64,000 bases of DNA from Heloderma charlesbogerti (taxonomy: Eukaryota > Chordata > Lepidosauria > Squamata > Helodermatidae): assembly GCA_026122225.1 (NCBI GenBank), contig JANEZZ010000303.1, forward strand, positions 379,501-443,500. Reading direction: 5' to 3'. Every line of letters starts with the position of its first letter. The first letter of the stretch is position 1. Shown one piece after another: positions 51,735 through 63,750 of the stretch. The notes under the pieces are model-generated. The model was given only the letters and a program-made list of their open reading frames with translations. It searched no databases and was not told the DNA's origin. The position numbers and the translations under genes were made by a program.

Positions 51735-52176
51735 GATCTTTTGGGTAACTCAGCCCTAAGTTATTTAGGGCTTTAGATGTCAATAATAAAAACTTGCATC
51801 TGGCTCAGTAGCAAACTGGCAGCTAGTACAGTTCTTTCAGCACAGCTGTATGTGTGCAGGAAGGTACTCCACTCAACACCCTCACTACTGCATTCTGCAT
51901 TAGCTGCAGCTTCCAAATCAGCCTGAAGGGCATCCCCACATAGAGAGCACTACAGTAGTCCAGTCTTGAGGTTACCAATACATGGATCACAGTTGTTGAG
52001 CTATCTTTGTTCAGGAATGGGTGCAGTTGACGTACCAGCTGAAGCGGTAAAAGGCGCTCCATGCCACAGGGCATGGAGCTTGAAAGTTCAATGTCAATGA
52101 CAAATCTAGGCACCCTCAAACTGATTACCTGTTCTTTCAGAGGGAAAGAACAGGTAAGCAACCCCATCCAGAACAC
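51735..52176 (-). pseudogene. L2 LINE ORF2 fragment, minus orientation
   Basis: The minus-strand frame (117 codons) reads FVIDIELSSSMPCG, then HPFLNKDSSTTVIHVLVTSR, LDYCSALYVGMPFRLIWKLQ and LMQNAVVRVLSG, ending in VLKELY. This is the LDYC(N)..LYVGL..LQL.QN core of L2. The part to the left carries the following domain (WLP.. and FKAL.. antisense) in decayed form. Confidence 0.75.
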
Positions 52177-52179
52177 GTG

Positions 52180-53545
52180 AACTCCCTAATACCTCCTCTT
52201 GTGCATGAATGATGCCATTTTGCTACATACGGTTCAATATTCAAGAGAATGAGTTTGCTGTTAGAATATAGGATTGGGCAGACCACAGTATGTACTCAAA
52301 CCATGAAGAGTACATTGGAGGTAGCAAGATGAGAACAGAAACTCTGGATATCCTGACTTGGCTGGTTGAAGCCCATGAAGGAAGGAGGAGCCCTCAGGGA
52401 AACTATGTGGAGGCAAACTAGAGCCAGCAGAGAATGGTGGGCATCTCTACACCTGCAATTTATCACACATTCATGATTGGCCACTCACGGAAGTTTGCGT
52501 ATCCATTACATGACTCCAGTGCTTTTCATCCTCCAGTATCCATCCTCCAGTGATTTTCCTGCCATTTCCCCCTGCCTATCCCGTGTTATCCCCGAACAGA
52601 AAATATGCAGTATTTTTTCAGCCCGCACAACAGGAGCACCATGACCTCCCCATGTATTTCTTCCATAGTGCGAAGAAACAGTTGTGTGTGTGCAGCTGTG
52701 GCTGGTTGTTTGGGTTTGTTGGGTGTGTGGTCATGATGACGATGGCAGTGATGTTAGGGTGGTGGGAGTGTCGGTATACTGATCTGCTGGCTTGCCACCA
52801 TGTCATGACTAAATGCAATGCACTGACTTTTGCTCCTGATTTCAGCTACTTAGTCCACAGCACAGAATGGCCAGCATGCACCATGCCAGTACTCCAGCTG
52901 TTCACTGGGAAGCCAGTGCTTGCAGAGGCGGGGTTTGGGAGTTCGGTGGAGATTGCTGCCTACCCGCATTGTGTGCCAATCACAACCAAACCACCAGTAA
53001 TCTGCGAGGGGAGGGAAAGGGGCAGGAACCAGGGAGGATATTTCATAATACCCCCAGTCTGTGTAATGGCTTTTTGCAGAAAAGTAGCCACCCTGTGAAA
53101 AGGAAAGGAATGGAATATAACGAGATAGAAAGGACTGTGTAAAGGAGCCCAATATAATCCTGAAATGAAACCGGATGGAGAAAGCCCTGGTATAGATGCG
53201 GATTTCTGCCCCCATGTGATGACCCTGGTGACTCAAGTCCAGAGGTTCTGGCTTGAGATGGCAGAAGTCCAACAATGAAGGGAAAAGCAAATGAAAGAGG
53301 CAAGACAGGGAATCAGCCAGATATAGGATCTGCAGGACTGTGGACAGCTTCCAGGCAGAGAACTGGGTCCATCAACCTTTTGGTTTCATAAAGACAAGCA
53401 GTCAGAGAATGAGTTAGCTATTTGTATATGGGATGATACATGGAGTTAAATATTATGCATTGAGGATGGCAGAGAAGGTATCTTGTGATTGCCCCTGCCA
53501 CCTAAAGTACAGTGGGCGACTGCAAGTTTTAATGCTTCCCAGTGG
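52180..53545. other. Unassigned DNA
   Basis: A 182-codon frame (52550-53098, plus) and a 146-codon frame opposite to it lack any recognisable domain. They look like chance frames and no splice context was seen. No repeat was assigned. Confidence 0.35.
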
Positions 53546-53549
53546 TGAT

Positions 53550-53815
53550 ACTACTACTGTAGAACATGCTGCCTAGGGAGGTTCAGTTGGCATCCTCCCC
53601 ACTGGCTTTTAATGGAATTAGGTTTTTTGCTGGAGGTGGAGCATGTCTTTTATTCCTTGTCCTTATTTGTTTTTTAATTATTTTTGTTTATGGAATTGAA
53701 TTGTATGTTTTAATTTTATATATGGCATTTTATTCTGTGTTCTTGAATTTTATTGTAAACTACTCAGAGAGCTTTGCTGGGAGCAGTACATAACTTTAAT
53801 AAATGAATAAATACA
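53550..53815 (+). mobile_element. L2 LINE 3' end
   Basis: ACATGCTGCCTAGGGAGGTT encodes a NMLPREVQLASSPLAFN motif typical of the end of L2 ORF2. It is followed by an AT-rich 3' UTR finishing in CTTTAATAAATGAATAAATA. Confidence 0.6.
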
Positions 53816-53819
53816 CTGA

Positions 53820-56800
53820 TAACAAATAATTCTGTTTTTACCACATGCCAGCTGATCCCAGACACATTTCTATCTAAGGTTCAACTGTAGTTTGAATATA
53901 GGTGTGATTGAGGTCTAGATAAGAGGTTTATGGGTAAAGGGTTGAAATTAGATAAGTAATCCCAGCACTAGTTTAGCTCTGATTTTAGTAACTTCAGGGG
54001 CCATTTTCCAGAGGTTCACACAGCTAATTCACATGAAAGAAAATAGCAAAACTCACTCCTCAACTCTGCCCTGCTGGCCTGAAATTGTGGCACAACTGAG
54101 AGTTATTTGGCTGCCCTGGCCTCATTAGCCCCTGACGTCTCCCAGAAATCTGTAGAAAGGGGAGCAGGAAAAGGTTCGTAATATCCTGGCCACTGTGGCC
54201 CAGAGTGACCTGACTGTATCTCACTGCAAGCATTGTTTGTTTATGTACCACATTTATTTGCCACATATACATGTTTTTTATTTTTCACATTTTTCACATA
54301 TCCATCCACCTGCCTGTTTTCAGACCTTTGGCTCAGCTTGCCCTGCCCTTTATGAACCTGTCCCTTGAGACAGTGGCCAGCCTTGAATGCCTATTCCCAT
54401 CTTTCTCTCTTTGTCCTCATATCCTGGAGCCAATTAGCCTTGTTTGCCTCTGCCTTGACAGTGCTGAAGCTAGGTAATTTTAGAAGCTGGACTTAATGGT
54501 CTTACCAGGGGGGTCGGGGGTGGCAGGATTTAGATAGCCATGTTGTATTACTTCATTTATGGAGTACACATTAACATTTCTCTTCCCTTTGCCTGAATGC
54601 CATTGCATGCTTTCCACTGTTTTTACATTCCTGATATGTTAGAGCAAACAACAACAATAACAACAAAACTGTTTGCCAACCCATATATAAAAAAGAAATA
54701 CTCTGAGCATGTGCAGGTTTGCATTTTAAACTCACTTAAATCATAGCATCATCATGATTACAGGAATAAAATGGAGTTGCTTCAGCTGTCCTGAATCTAA
54801 ACACATTTATTTGGGAATAAACACCATTTTGTTGTAGAAAATGATAATATATATTTCAAGTTAAAAAAATAATAAAATTAGCATATGTAACCATGTACAT
54901 GTCCGAACAGCTGCTTCTCGATTATAAAATGTTTTAAAATTAGAAGAAAGGATGCTACAGTAAGCAAGGTCAGCCCTGGTGGGCCCCAGCATTCCCATGC
55001 CAGCCCAGGTGCTGATGCTGGACCTGTTTGCCACTGCCCTCATAACATCCTGCTCTCTGGGAGCTCCCTGGGCTGCAGAGCCCTGGAATTTGGTCCTGAG
55101 ATCCAGCTCTAGCTGCAGTACTGTGCCTTGAACAGGATGACCAGATGCAACAGGGTTCCTATATCTTTAATTGTTATATAGAAAAGGCAAGTTTAGCAGA
55201 TACAGCTTTTCTCACCCTTGTGCAACAAGCTGCACCTACGAACATTTCCTTTTTTACACAACTGTTAAAAGTAAAGAATCCTGTCCTCCTTTGCATATGG
55301 TCACCTAACTTCTTCCTCCATTTGATTACCTCATCCCCACCTCTACAAATGACAGTATAGGCCTAGATTTCATATTAATTACAACTGATTATAAGGTAGA
55401 TTCAAATTTCCGCCAATCAGTTGCGTCAACAGTCAAGCAGTTAACTTGGTTTACTTTCTTCTAAGCTACTGATGGCACAAAAAAAAAGTATCAGATTAGT
55501 CAGCAGAAGAAACAAACACACACAAGATTCACCCCATGTATGTAAAAAGAAGAAAATTTGCCACTTTTGCTATTTGATAAGTCAGTCATTAGGAGGCAGC
55601 AGACTGCTCAAAATGTTTTCAGGAAACGAACCAACGAATGAGACTGCCTTTCCTGGCTATCTGATTGGATTGGAGATAAAGGGGGGCAAATAGTTGGGAA
55701 AATCTTGGTAGATTCTGGGAATTGTTATCCTTTACACCAGACCAAAAAGTATTGTATTTGGTTCAGCTAATGTGCTATTTACAAAAACTCTGGTATTAAA
55801 TACTTTGTTGAGACATAAATCCCATTGGGACTTACATGGACTTAATAGAGTTTAAGACTGGAGTGCTAAATTTGATATGACACTATTCTATTCTTGTGTG
55901 TGCGCTACTACTGCCAACCAAAATATTAGAAGGGCATTGCCTTTTCTCACTGGATCCAAAACAAAGTACCAATATACCATCAAGATATGAACTTATACTG
56001 AGTGCAAATTATTCTGGTTCTCATTTTAAACAGCTATTTCAAATCTACCCACACTGCATGTATAAATGGAAACTAAAAGGAGTTTCTTTACTAGGCTAGA
56101 ACATTTAGCCCTTGCCTTCTTTGGTAATGTAAAATGAAACAAAGCAAGGCTGAATAATAAACTCATCAAAGTTTTTAGCTACCTAAAGAAATTTTGCAAG
56201 AAATGTTGTACATCAAGTGGCTCACTATAAAGGAACAGAAACTATTTTTAATAGCCAACTTTAAGACTGCAGGGCTTGCAAAAATTAAACCCTGAGCTAG
56301 ATCTACATGTATTCTGAACTTTATTATTTTGAACAGATGATTTCCCACTAAAGTGTAGCAACCACATTTTTTGTGCTTATCCATCAGTACTACTACTAAC
56401 ATGGCATTAATGTACAATTCAAACCTCAAAATGTTGTATAACGTAAGTACAGTGTCCCGGATTCTGCAACTAAAGCTTCCTGGTCCAGTTACTCACTAGG
56501 ACTTAACATAGAACATTGATATAAAAAACAATGCACAAACTTACTGTTGTGATGTTCAGGCTGTCCTTTGGTTTTGAGTCAGTTGTCAAACAGAAAACTG
56601 TTTAATAAAATAGTGAAACATTAGCAAATGGGAAAGGATTGAAGTCCAGCTTTTTATCAAGTGGTGTTTTCTTCTACACATTTCATAAGGGAGGCAGATA
56701 AATCTATAGATGACTTTGGAGGTAGTCCCACAACATCCAAGGGATGCACCAGCCCTCTTCAGTTATATAGAACGAAATATTCAGCCGTGGCAGTCCAAAA

Positions 56801-59185
56801 TGGTGAGGTCAGTCAGTCTTGCTTGTTAAATATGGTGTGTCAAAGAGGACTGAAACTCCAACATAATTTTAATGCATTATCCAGGTCCAGATTTTCCCCT
56901 CTCTTTTTTTCCTCTCTCTCTTTTCCTTTCTGCCTTTCCATTCACATTTTATTATTCCCACAAAATGCATATAGGTTTGTTCTTCCTGTGCCCTGGGTAA
57001 GGCCTGGCTTTGAAATGCATTTCTGTCTCTCAACACAGACAGCTTTCACTGCATTTAGAGTCCCACCAAGGCCCGGCTTTAAAAGCTACTGATTCTTTTT
57101 TTCCCCTTCTTCTTTAGCCTTCCTCACAAAAGAAGGGTATTTTGTAAATTACCAGCTCGTTCAGATCAACAAAAGGTACTTTCATAGAAAGCCCCATTTG
57201 ATTTTGCTCAAATTTGATTACAAGGATGGAGGAAAAAGGAAAGGAAGTCAAAAAGAAAAACCCCAGATGGCTTTTTTCATTCATCTCAGTGAATGAGCTT
57301 TATCTGTGCCTTTTGAAACTGTAGCAGTGGAAAAGCATTTCTGTTGGCTTAAAAAACTTGACAAAAATTATTGGTTTGCCATTTCTCATGTAACTGCCAT
57401 TGGGAACTGGATGAAAAGACTTTTTTTTTATGGGATCGCCTGCTTGGATCAAAATAATGGAGATTAGGTATTTCATTATAAATTACAGTGGGAGATAGAG
57501 AGAGGCTGTCATATTAATAGCAACCTGCTCGTGGTCTTCAGTGGTAGCTATTCTCCTAGACAAAGGACCAAGGGGGTTGTCTATTGAACTTGTGCTTTAA
57601 GGCCCGATCAATTTTCTATCATCAAGGCAAAAGGTGAGATGACGAACAAAAGAATTCACACATGAGTGACCTCATGAGCTGAGAGATAAAACAGCTTAAA
57701 GAAACAAAACACATCCTGAAATTATGGGTGATAAACTGTATAAAAGGAGAAGGAGGAGGAAAAAAGAGAATGGTGGAGTGGGGGAGGGAACGAGCGTTGG
57801 TCTATAATTCTTTCTTTTCTTAAGCATATGGACACATTAAAAGCTACTTGTTTTCAGGCACAGTATAATTGCAGCATTTGTTTTGCAAGGCTCTGTCTTG
57901 AATCTTGCTGTGTACTCCTTCCCCAACAGGGTTCCAGTAATTTCATTCATGAGTAAGCATGCTATTGTGTTTAATGCAGGATGCCCATGAGCCATACACA
58001 TAGATATGCCCCCACAAAGGATTACATTGATGACAACAACAACATCAGCAGCAGAATACAGACAGAAAGACTGCACAGGACAGCCACTGCATTGCACAGT
58101 TGTGATCCTTCTGGCTGAGCCATTTGGGTCATGAAAATATTCTTATTAAACAAGCAGAAAAATTAAGGGTCCCTTCCCAGACTGCTTTACTGATACATGG
58201 ATATGTTCTCATGAGTCACACCTATAGGCTCTGTTGTCAAGCACATCCTCCCCACAGAAGAGTGCATAACTTTGTCACCAGCATCTGTAGTTAAAAGTTA
58301 TCAGGGCTGGGAAGCATATCTGCCCAGGAACCTGACAAGATGCTGCCAGTTTGGGTTGATAGCACTGAACTAAATGTACCAGTATTGTGGGATAGCTGGG
58401 ACTGGCTAGTGAGCCAGGAGCCAGATTCAGCCTCACAAGATCTAGCAAAAACAGGAAGGAACAACAATTCAGGAGAGGCTACAGAACTGCCATGCCTCTT
58501 GGTGAAGAGGGGGCTATGGCAGTACATATAAAGACTGTTCACACTACTGGCAAAGGAGGGAAGACTCCTTCCCCAAACCCTCCAGGCTGGCACAGTTACT
58601 GGGGGGCGGGGCTGTGTGAAGCATTCTCTGTTCCCTCTTACAGAGGGCCTTTCCCATCAGGCTTGAAGGGAAGAGTGGGCTGAAGTGGGTCCAGAAATCT
58701 TCACAGGTACTGGGGCAACTTTCTTGAGCACTGTGAATTCAAAGTCATTCTGAACTACAATTTCCTGCAGCATTCCAGAGAATAACGCACAATCAAAAGA
58801 AGAGCCATGGACTCCATCTGTCAATGGCACATTATATCTTGGCATGTTGCTGCAAATCAAAATTGTGTATTGTGTATAGCACCATGCTTAAGATGACATG
58901 ATGATAGGTTGAGCGGGTAAGTGCACAACCAGAGCCCCCTCACTCAGCTCTATCTCAAAAGGATTTCATACCTCTGAAGGTGCTTTAATACCTAACATAT
59001 TCAGTTTTCTATACATATATGCATGCCATACCTACACTGTAGCAGGTAACTGAGCAGAAAAGTCTCCAACAAATCTTTGCAGTGTTGACTGTGAACCAGT
59101 CACCAGAAGCAATCCAATAATGATGATGCTTTCTTCAGCTGACCCAGTACATAATGGAAAGCAAACATACCAGGACACACCTATA
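53820..59185. other. Unassigned DNA, includes a candidate conserved segment
   Basis: No transposon core, RNA gene or convincing exon was found in this stretch. Only small pieces resembling the AAGTCCCATT repeat occur (about 54805 and 55818). The part from about 57100 to 57760 is free of repeat signatures and compositionally even, with motifs such as ATTTGATTACAAGG and CATATTAATAG. It resembles vertebrate conserved non-coding DNA by appearance only. Confidence 0.35.
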
Positions 59186-59189
59186 TTTC

Positions 59190-59208
59190 AAACACACACA
59201 CACACACA
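59190..59208 (+). repeat. (AC)n microsatellite
   Basis: About nine AC units. Confidence 0.85.
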
Positions 59209-59379
59209 TGACATCCACTTGGGTATCTCACTCATCTTCCGTTTGATGCCACCTCATGTACTGATGTGTGCAAGGCATTAGGAGAAAACTACAACAGTAC
59301 TCCAGAAAGTATACTGACTGTAAATGGACTGGAAGACGGCCAATATACAATATACTCAAGACAGAAATGCTATTGGTGG

Positions 59380-59840
59380 GTGATTTATTGCCCAGGTTCA
59401 TGGTGTTTCTCCTGTTCTGGATAGGACTGTTCTCTCCCTAAAGGGACAGGTTGCCATTCACTTTGCAGTTGATCAGTTTTTGTCACTGGAGTTGCAGATT
59501 GCCTCCACAGCATGGAGTAACTTTTACTAGTTTAGGTTGGTGTGCCATCTGCAAACCTACCTGGACAGAGATAGCTTATCCTCAGTTATCCATGCTCTGA
59601 TAAACTCCAGATTAGACTACTGTAATGCATTATATGTGAAGTTGTCCTAGAAGATGTTTTGGAAACTGCAGTTACTTCAGAATACCTCTACCAGATTGTT
59701 AACTAGGGCTGGGCATTATGATCATATTACACCAGTGCTTGACTGCTTTATAAACTGCACTGACTCCCAATCTGTTTCTGGGTTTAATTCAAAGTACTGG
59801 GTTTTAAAGATTTAGACCTGGGTATCTGAAAGACCACCTG
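59380..59840 (+). pseudogene. L2 LINE ORF2 fragment, plus orientation
   Basis: The core LDYCNALYVK (59612-59641), then KMFWKLQLLQNTSTRLLTRA and GHYDHITPVLD, is recognisable in one frame, and DCFINCTDSQSV corresponds to LHWLPV in decayed form. The region before it (PRFMVFLLFW..GLFSP, then FAVDQFLSLELQIASTAWS) matches the part between the RT and this core. Stops are present. Confidence 0.65.
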
Positions 59841-60017
59841 TTGTTGCAATGTGAACCTTAATGCTAATTACAGAATTTCCATAGTTTTCCCATGAAAGCC
59901 TTCGTGAATCAAACCAATCCTTTTCTAAATATTCAACAGTGATTATACTAACCAAATCCATGTCTTGTGAAATAAAATGATGTACATATAAATTAGGAAA
60001 ACAATCAGTACTTAAGA

Positions 60018-60800
60018 GTCAGGGTATGTGCAAAAGTAAGTGAACCCTCAATTAAAGGGACTAATTAGAATCAGATGTTTAAGTAATTAGATAGATCTTC
60101 AGGGGTGAGTTTGGAAGGCCCCACCCTATAAAAGGATCAGAAACTTTGTGAGTTTGGTCTTCACCATACGGTTGTGTGGAAACACGTCATGCCACGATTA
60201 AAAGACATCTCTGAGGACCTCGGAAAAGCAGTTATTACTGCTCATCAGTCTAGAAAGGGTTACAAAACCATTTCTACAGATTTGGGGCTCCACCAATCCA
60301 CTGTCAGACAGACAGTGTACAAATGGAGAAGGTTTAAGACCACAGTCACTCAGGAGCGGTTGTCCTACCAAAATCTCTCTAAGAACAAACTGGCCCATCA
60401 GCCAGGAAGTGAAAAAGAACCCAAGAGTAACATCCAAGGATCTGCAGGCCACTCTTGCTTTGGCTAATGTGAGTGTTCATGACTCAATAATCAGAAAAAG
60501 ACTGAACAAGAATGGTGTTCATGGGGGATAGCCAGGGGGAAACCACTGCTCTCTAAAAAAAACATTACTGCCCATATGACGTTCACTAAAGATCACATAG
60601 ATGATCCCCAAGACTTCTGGAACAATGTTCTTTGGACAGACATGTCAAAGGTTTTTGGCCTCAGTGAGAAATTTTATGTTTGGCAAAAAGCAAACACTAA
60701 CTTCGAACAGAAGAACCTCATCCCAACCATCAAGCACAGTGGTGGGAATGTGATGGTTTGGGCCTGCTTTGCTGCCCCAGGACCTGGACAGCTTGCCATC
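60018..60800 (+). mobile_element. Tc1/mariner transposon, right part missing
   Basis: The left end carries a TIR-like CAGGGTATGTGCAAAAGTAA followed by GTGAACCC. The non-coding leader runs to about 60173 and the transposase relic to 60800. The right half and right TIR are missing: at 60801 the sequence switches to TGTCAAGGTTCC, which looks like the end of an LTR. Confidence 0.75.
60174..60800 (+). pseudogene. Tc1-type transposase, truncated
   Basis: The frame at 60174-60467 encodes the paired-like DNA-binding domain: KDISEDLGKAVITAHQSRKG, then GLHQSTVRQTVYKWRRF. After frameshifts the catalytic domain follows: LLSKKNITAHMTF-like, DDPQDFWNNVLWTDMSKVFG and HSGGNVMVWACFAAPGPGQL. In the first catalytic block WTDES-type sequence has become WTDMS. 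The second aspartate and the glutamate of the DDE triad lie in the missing part. The intact enzyme performs cut-and-paste at TA sites. Length here is about 200 of about 340 residues. Confidence 0.8.
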
Positions 60801-62640
60801 TGTCAAGGTTCCCCTGTTGCCTCCTGAATACTCCAATAGCCAAAATCAACACTCAGACAAAGGGCTGCTCTCCAAGGTTTTAATTCCATTTATTCTAATG
60901 AGGCAAAGAGATGCTAATTGCTTGAGACTCAGAGAAACTACAAAGAAACAGCCATCTAGGGATTCTAAGGGTTAGGATGTCAGTTGATCTCCGTTTGGGA
61001 AAAGAACGGCAATTCTCTGAACTTAAGGGGTGGGAGGGGAAGATCTCCCCCTCTCCCATGATGCTTCTGGGTGCAGCTGTTGACATTGAGCCAATCGGGC
61101 TGAGCACCGAAGCTCAGCCCCTACGCTTGTGGGGTTTTCTGGTACCTTTAAAATATCTTGCAGTATAATATATTGAAGTACATTAAAAATTTCCTTTGAG
61201 ATGTAAATCCAGGGTGTGTTTCCTTTACTCCCTGTCTTCTTGGGGGCATATAACTGGGTGAAATTGTTAAGGGAAACCAGTATAGACTAGTAAGTATAAA
61301 ACTGGTGGAAGGTATAGATGCATTTTTTTCTGTTCATGCCAAAGAAGCTGTATTCTCTGGATCAAACAAAATGTGATGTGAATTGTGTGAATGAAACTAA
61401 TGGCTACTTTCAACACGTAAATAGCTGTAGTCCCTCCAGCCCCAGCAGGATCTGGACCCCTTGAACAGGATGGGTACCATTGTGGTAGGGAGGAAGAAGT
61501 ATTTCCTCCTGGCTGTAGTCCTACTGAAAATCTCTCCCCCCACCCCCAAAGCTATTTTCACTAGGAAGGAAGCCTACAGTAGGAAGAATCCAATGCTGCC
61601 ATGTGCATGTGGTCATAAGGGAGCTCTGCTGACCTGCCCCATCAGGATTCATCCCAGGCCTTCTGTTTTGGTTTCGGATTCTGATTCATATTCAGAGACA
61701 GAGTTAGAAGAAGCCTAGCAGAGACAGGGTGTGGGGGAGGAAATTCCCCAAGACTCCATAGGAGCCAGCAAAGAACTTTCCCAGGGGCTTATCAAGGAGG
61801 AGGGCCAGGCTCAGAGACCCTCTTCCACCTTCCCTGTGAGAACCCAGGCTCTGTCAGAGGGGGAGGGAGTTTCAGGATTGACAGATGCCAGAACTCACCA
61901 CTGAGTTAACTGAGTGGAGTTGAGAGAAGGAGGTGGAAGGCGTCACACCAGTTTGGCTGCCCATCAGAAGTTGGTTCAGGAGGATCCTCCCTGAAGGCAG
62001 GAGCTCAGAAAAAGCTGAGCATGCCAGGAAACCTGGCCAGAGTTAAAAGGCAACTAACTTGCTTTCAGTAGCTCTCTTACCAAAAGATTTACTTTGCAAA
62101 CTAGGCCTAGAGGACAGCTTTAAGCTTTTGCAGTTGCTTCAGACGTGAAGAGGTGCTATTATCTGAATAGTCTGTAGATTGCACAGTGAATCTCGGCTTA
62201 GTCATTAAGCAGTGGGAGGGCTTAGAATCCATAAGCATTTATGTTCATTTGCCCCCAGAAGCGCTACATTGTTGTTATGCAATCAGTAAGGGCTGCTTGT
62301 GGACTGGAATTGGTGGGATTGGCCTCACATGGACCAGTTTGGTGACCAGCTCTGCTAGCAGATGGGCAGCATTGGATCCTGCTCATTGTCTCAAATGGAG
62401 GCTTCCCATCTAATCCAGATAGAAGCCTTGGGGATGGAGCATAATTTTCATTGTGACCACAGTCAGGGAAAAGGGTTAAAACCCCTCCCCCTGACTCCAA
62501 CACTCCCAATCCTGCCCCATCCCCCCCCCCCCGAGCTGCTATTTACATTTCAAAACCATGCGTTGCACAATTAATGTCATGTCTAGGCCCTCCGTAAAAA
62601 AAACAGAAGAAATGTAGCAGAAGAACAAAAGAGGTGAATG
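60801..62640. other. Unassigned repeat-like DNA, possibly an LTR element relic on the minus strand
   Basis: The start TGTCAAGGTTCC resembles the TGTCAGGGTTCC end of the LTR at 30113. On the minus strand AATAAA (complement at about 60890-60895) lies about 90 bp before that terminus, as a polyadenylation signal would. No second LTR, primer-binding site or pol motif was identified. An 85-codon frame (61461-61718) ends in an acidic SDSDSYSETELEEA stretch of unknown nature. C-run at about 62520-62532. Confidence 0.35.
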
Positions 62641-62647
62641 AGGTTGT

Positions 62648-62878
62648 TCTTAATGGTCATGCTGGATCAGACCAAGGGTCCATCTAGTCCAGCATTCTGT
62701 TCAGACAGTGGCCAACCAGCTGTCGACCAGGAAACCACAAGCGGAGAATGAGCACTGCACAACAGCACCCTTCCACCCATGTTCCCCAGCAACTGGTGTA
62801 CATAAGCATACCGCAATAGCACAAAGCCATCCCACCTAGTAGCCACTGACAGATTTCTCCTCCAGGAACTGGTCTAAC
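62648..62878 (-). mobile_element. CR1 LINE 3' end (second subfamily), left part
   Basis: ATGCTGGATCAGACCAAGGG, TCCATCTAGTCCAGCATTCT and CCAACCAGCTGTCGACCAGG are the antisense of the CR1 3' UTR seen at 21150-21290. It is interrupted at 62878 by a palindromic element and continues from 63555. Confidence 0.75.
62871..62878 (+). repeat. 8-bp target-site duplication, left (7 of 8)
   Basis: GGTCTAAC, compared with AGTCTAAC at 63547-63554. Confidence 0.75.
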
Positions 62879-63546
62879 TAGGAATATCAGAGAAATCTGC
62901 TGCAGATTCTAATGAGGCTGGATTCTTTGGTTCGGGACCACTTACCTCCGCTCCAGGAGGACTGAAGGTGGAACGGCACTCGGCTGCTTCTTGCCAGCCA
63001 GAGCCATTCGCCTCCTCCCTGTCCCTGCTGATTGCCAGGTCTTAAAAAAAAAAAAAAATGACGATTGGGAGGATGTGCTGATAGACTTATATGCAAATTG
63101 AGTCATGAATCTTGCATATAAGTCTATGTGTACATAGGCTTATACGCAAGGTTCATGGCTCTATTTTGCATAGTCTATGGGCACATGCGATCAGCAGGAT
63201 GTGCCCATAGACTTATACACAAAATAGAGCCATGAATCTTGCTTATAAGCCTATGGACACATAGACTTATACACAATATTCATGACTCTATTTGCATATA
63301 AGTCAATGGGCACATCTTCCCAATTGCCTTTTTTTTTTTAAGACATGGCAATCAGCAGGAACAGGGAGGAGGCGAATGGCTCTGGCTGGCAGGAGGGAAG
63401 GTGAGTGCCCCCAAGCCAGTCCCCCCCCCCCCAGAATCCAAGCAGAGTGGAACCGTTCTGGAGGATTCCAGGGGGGAGGAATAGATTGCCTCCCCCCACC
63501 ACAGATTCCCCACCGGAACAGACAGTAGGGAATCCATACACCCCTA
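62879..63546. mobile_element. Diverged palindromic hAT-type element (668 bp)
   Basis: It begins TAGGAATATCAGAGAAATCTG and ends CCATACACCCCTA, related to TAGGGATGKCAGAGAATTTC and GTACATCCCTA of the other copies. The flanks are GGTCTAAC/AGTCTAAC (7 of 8). Arms at 62993-63043 and 63340-63390 pair with about two mismatches in 51. Inside are several copies of ACTTATATGCAAATTGAGTC / CATGAATCTTGCATATAAGT-type hairpins (63060-63310). CTTACCT (62941) and GGTGAGT (63400-63406) sit symmetrically. The segment ATTCCAGGGGGGAGGAA (63466-63482) is shared with 2729-2745. Confidence 0.75.
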
Positions 63547-63554
63547 AGTCTAAC
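63547..63554 (+). repeat. 8-bp target-site duplication, right (7 of 8)
   Basis: AGTCTAAC, partner of 62871-62878. Confidence 0.75.
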
Positions 63555-63750
63555 CCCCTTTTAAAGCCATCCAAGTTGATGGCCATCACTACATCTTGTG
63601 GTAGCGAATTCCACAGTTTAACTATGTGCTGTGTAAAGAATTACTTCCTTTTTTCTGTCCTGAACCAGTCAACTTCATGGGATGATCTCTGGTTCTAGTA
63701 TTATGAGAGAGGGAGAAAAATGTCTCCCTATCCACATTCTCCACACCATG
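63555..63750 (-). mobile_element. CR1 LINE (second subfamily), continuation
   Basis: CCCCCTTTTAAAGCCATCCA, GAATTCCACAGTTTAACTAT and TTCTAGTATTATGAGAGAGG, read on the minus strand, give the end of ORF2 (RTRDHP..LTGS, then VKLWNSLPQDVVMAINLDGF). It breaks off at about 63750 into another CR1 piece. Confidence 0.75.

Noticed and set aside
52550..53098. 182-codon frame as a membrane protein
   Set aside because: Contains hydrophobic stretches but no family resemblance, no conserved start and a long antisense frame; likely chance.
60801..62190. A complete second LTR element
   Set aside because: Only one LTR-like terminus is visible; no partner LTR, primer-binding site or pol sequence was found.
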